Source: Actinomycetota bacterium (lineage in GTDB: Bacteria > Actinomycetota > Thermoleophilia > Gaiellales > F1-60-MAGs149). Taken from it: a stretch of DNA of 5,753 nucleotides. How positions within the stretch are numbered: the stretch's first letter is position 1; each line of letters opens with the position of its first letter. Where the stretch lies: NCBI GenBank assembly GCA_947481755.1, contig CANKHS010000090.1, forward strand, positions 1 to 5,753, read 5' to 3'. Made by a program: the position numbers and the translations under genes. Positions 5,095 through 5,753 of the stretch are shown here, one piece after another. The notes beneath the pieces were generated by a model. It was given only the letters and a program-made list of their open reading frames with translations, searched no databases and was not told where the DNA came from.

Positions 5095-5753
5095 ATGACA
5101 CCCATTAACCCCCTGCCATTTACGCCCGACGAGGCGGAACTTCTGACTGCGGACGTGATCATCGCGGCCGCACTCGAGGCGTTCCAACCAAGCATCGCAC
5201 TCGCCTGCTCCTTCCAGCAGGAGGAGTCGGTCTTGCTCGAGATGGCCTTTGCCGCTCGCGCCGACACGCGCGTCTTCGCGCTTGACACCGGTGTTCTCTT
5301 CCCCGAGACCTACGCGCTCTGGCAGACCGTCGAACAGCGCTACAACACCACAATCGAGTCGTTTCATGGGCCGACGCTCGACGAGCAGGCGGCCGCGCAT
5401 GGAGACCGGCTCTGGGAAACCGATCCGAACGCGTGCTGTGGCATCCGCAAAGTCGAGCCACTCGGCCGTGCGCTCGGTGCGCTCGATGCGTGGATCACCG
5501 GCCTGCGTCGTGATCAGGCTCCGACCCGCGCCAACACGCGCAAGGTGGAGTACGACGAGGCTCGCGGAATCTGTAAGATCAGCCCACTCGCCGACTGGAC
5601 ACTCGACGACGTGTGGGCGTACATCACCGAGCGCGACCTACCTGTCAACCCGCTTCACGCTGCCGGCTACTCGTCGATCGGCTGCACACATTGCACGAAG
5701 CCTGGCGCCGGGCGCGAGGGCCGCTGGGCGAACTCCGAGAAGACCGAGTGCGG
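5095..5753 (+). CDS. cysH: CysH: assimilatory APS/PAPS reductase with [4Fe-4S] motif (partial, 3' end beyond window)
   Basis: CysH reduces activated sulfate (APS, or PAPS in some members) to sulfite using thioredoxin, in cytoplasmic cysteine synthesis. The window holds 219 residues. SFQQEE (39-44) and FALDTGVLFPETY (61-73) form the nucleotide-binding fold. C114-C115 (NACCGIRKVEPL) and C197-x-x-C200 (SIGCTHCTKP) are the four iron-sulfur ligands of the APS-reductase type. TGLRRDQAPTRAN (135-147) is the conserved substrate loop. The sequence stops inside KTEC(G), so C219 is the catalytic cysteine of the family's C-terminal ECGLH motif and only a few residues are missing. The CC/CxxC pattern favours APS over PAPS, though some PAPS reductases also carry the cluster. 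The start is uncertain: in-frame ATG 5050 and GTG 5065 would add 15 and 10 residues. None of the three has a Shine-Dalgarno sequence or a clean leaderless -10. Other sulfate-assimilation genes probably follow. Confidence 0.95.
   Translation, partial: MTPINPLPFTPDEAELLTADVIIAAALEAFQPSIALACSFQQEESVLLEMAFAARADTRVFALDTGVLFPETYALWQTVEQRYNTTIESFHGPTLDEQAAAHGDRLWETDPNACCGIRKVEPLGRALGALDAWITGLRRDQAPTRANTRKVEYDEARGICKISPLADWTLDDVWAYITERDLPVNPLHAAGYSSIGCTHCTKPGAGREGRWANSEKTEC

Overview
The window is GC-rich (roughly 60%) bacterial DNA that is almost fully coding. Several start codons lack a Shine-Dalgarno sequence and instead have a TANNNT -10-like hexamer 6-7 bases upstream. This is the pattern of leaderless transcription and, with the base composition and an actinobacterial-type CysH ending, suggests an actinobacterium. 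The class cannot be fixed from this sequence and no phylogeny was possible.

Six protein genes alternate strictly in direction: amidase-signature enzyme (-, partial, 1-416), DmpA-type peptidase of family S58 (+, 471-1604), NylB-like serine hydrolase of the beta-lactamase fold (-, 1601-2782), DUF4239-like membrane protein (+, 2923-3753), class I/II PLP aminotransferase (-, 3750-4931) and CysH sulfate-assimilation reductase (+, 5095 to the window end, partial). This gives three short divergent control regions (417-470, 2783-2922, 4932-5094) and two convergent junctions where the opposing stop codons share four bases (CTAA at 1601-1604, CTAG at 3750-3753), leaving no room for a terminator between the genes.

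The most interesting feature is on the left. Three unrelated amide-hydrolysing families sit side by side: amidase signature, self-cleaving S58 Ntn-type hydrolase, and NylB-like SxxK hydrolase. They are the same three families as the nylon-oligomer enzymes NylA, NylC and NylB, and a transaminase lies 1 kb further on. A role in degrading unusual amide or peptide oligomers is an inference. The S58 member resembles DmpA (Ser nucleophile) more than NylC (Thr), and the amidase matches only at family level.

The DUF4239-like gene is preceded by a possible 32-codon leaderless reading frame whose stop overlaps its start as ATGA. cysH probably belongs to a sulfate-assimilation locus continuing beyond the right edge, and nothing ties it to the hydrolases. 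No RNA genes, insertion sequences, CRISPR arrays or convincing terminators were seen.
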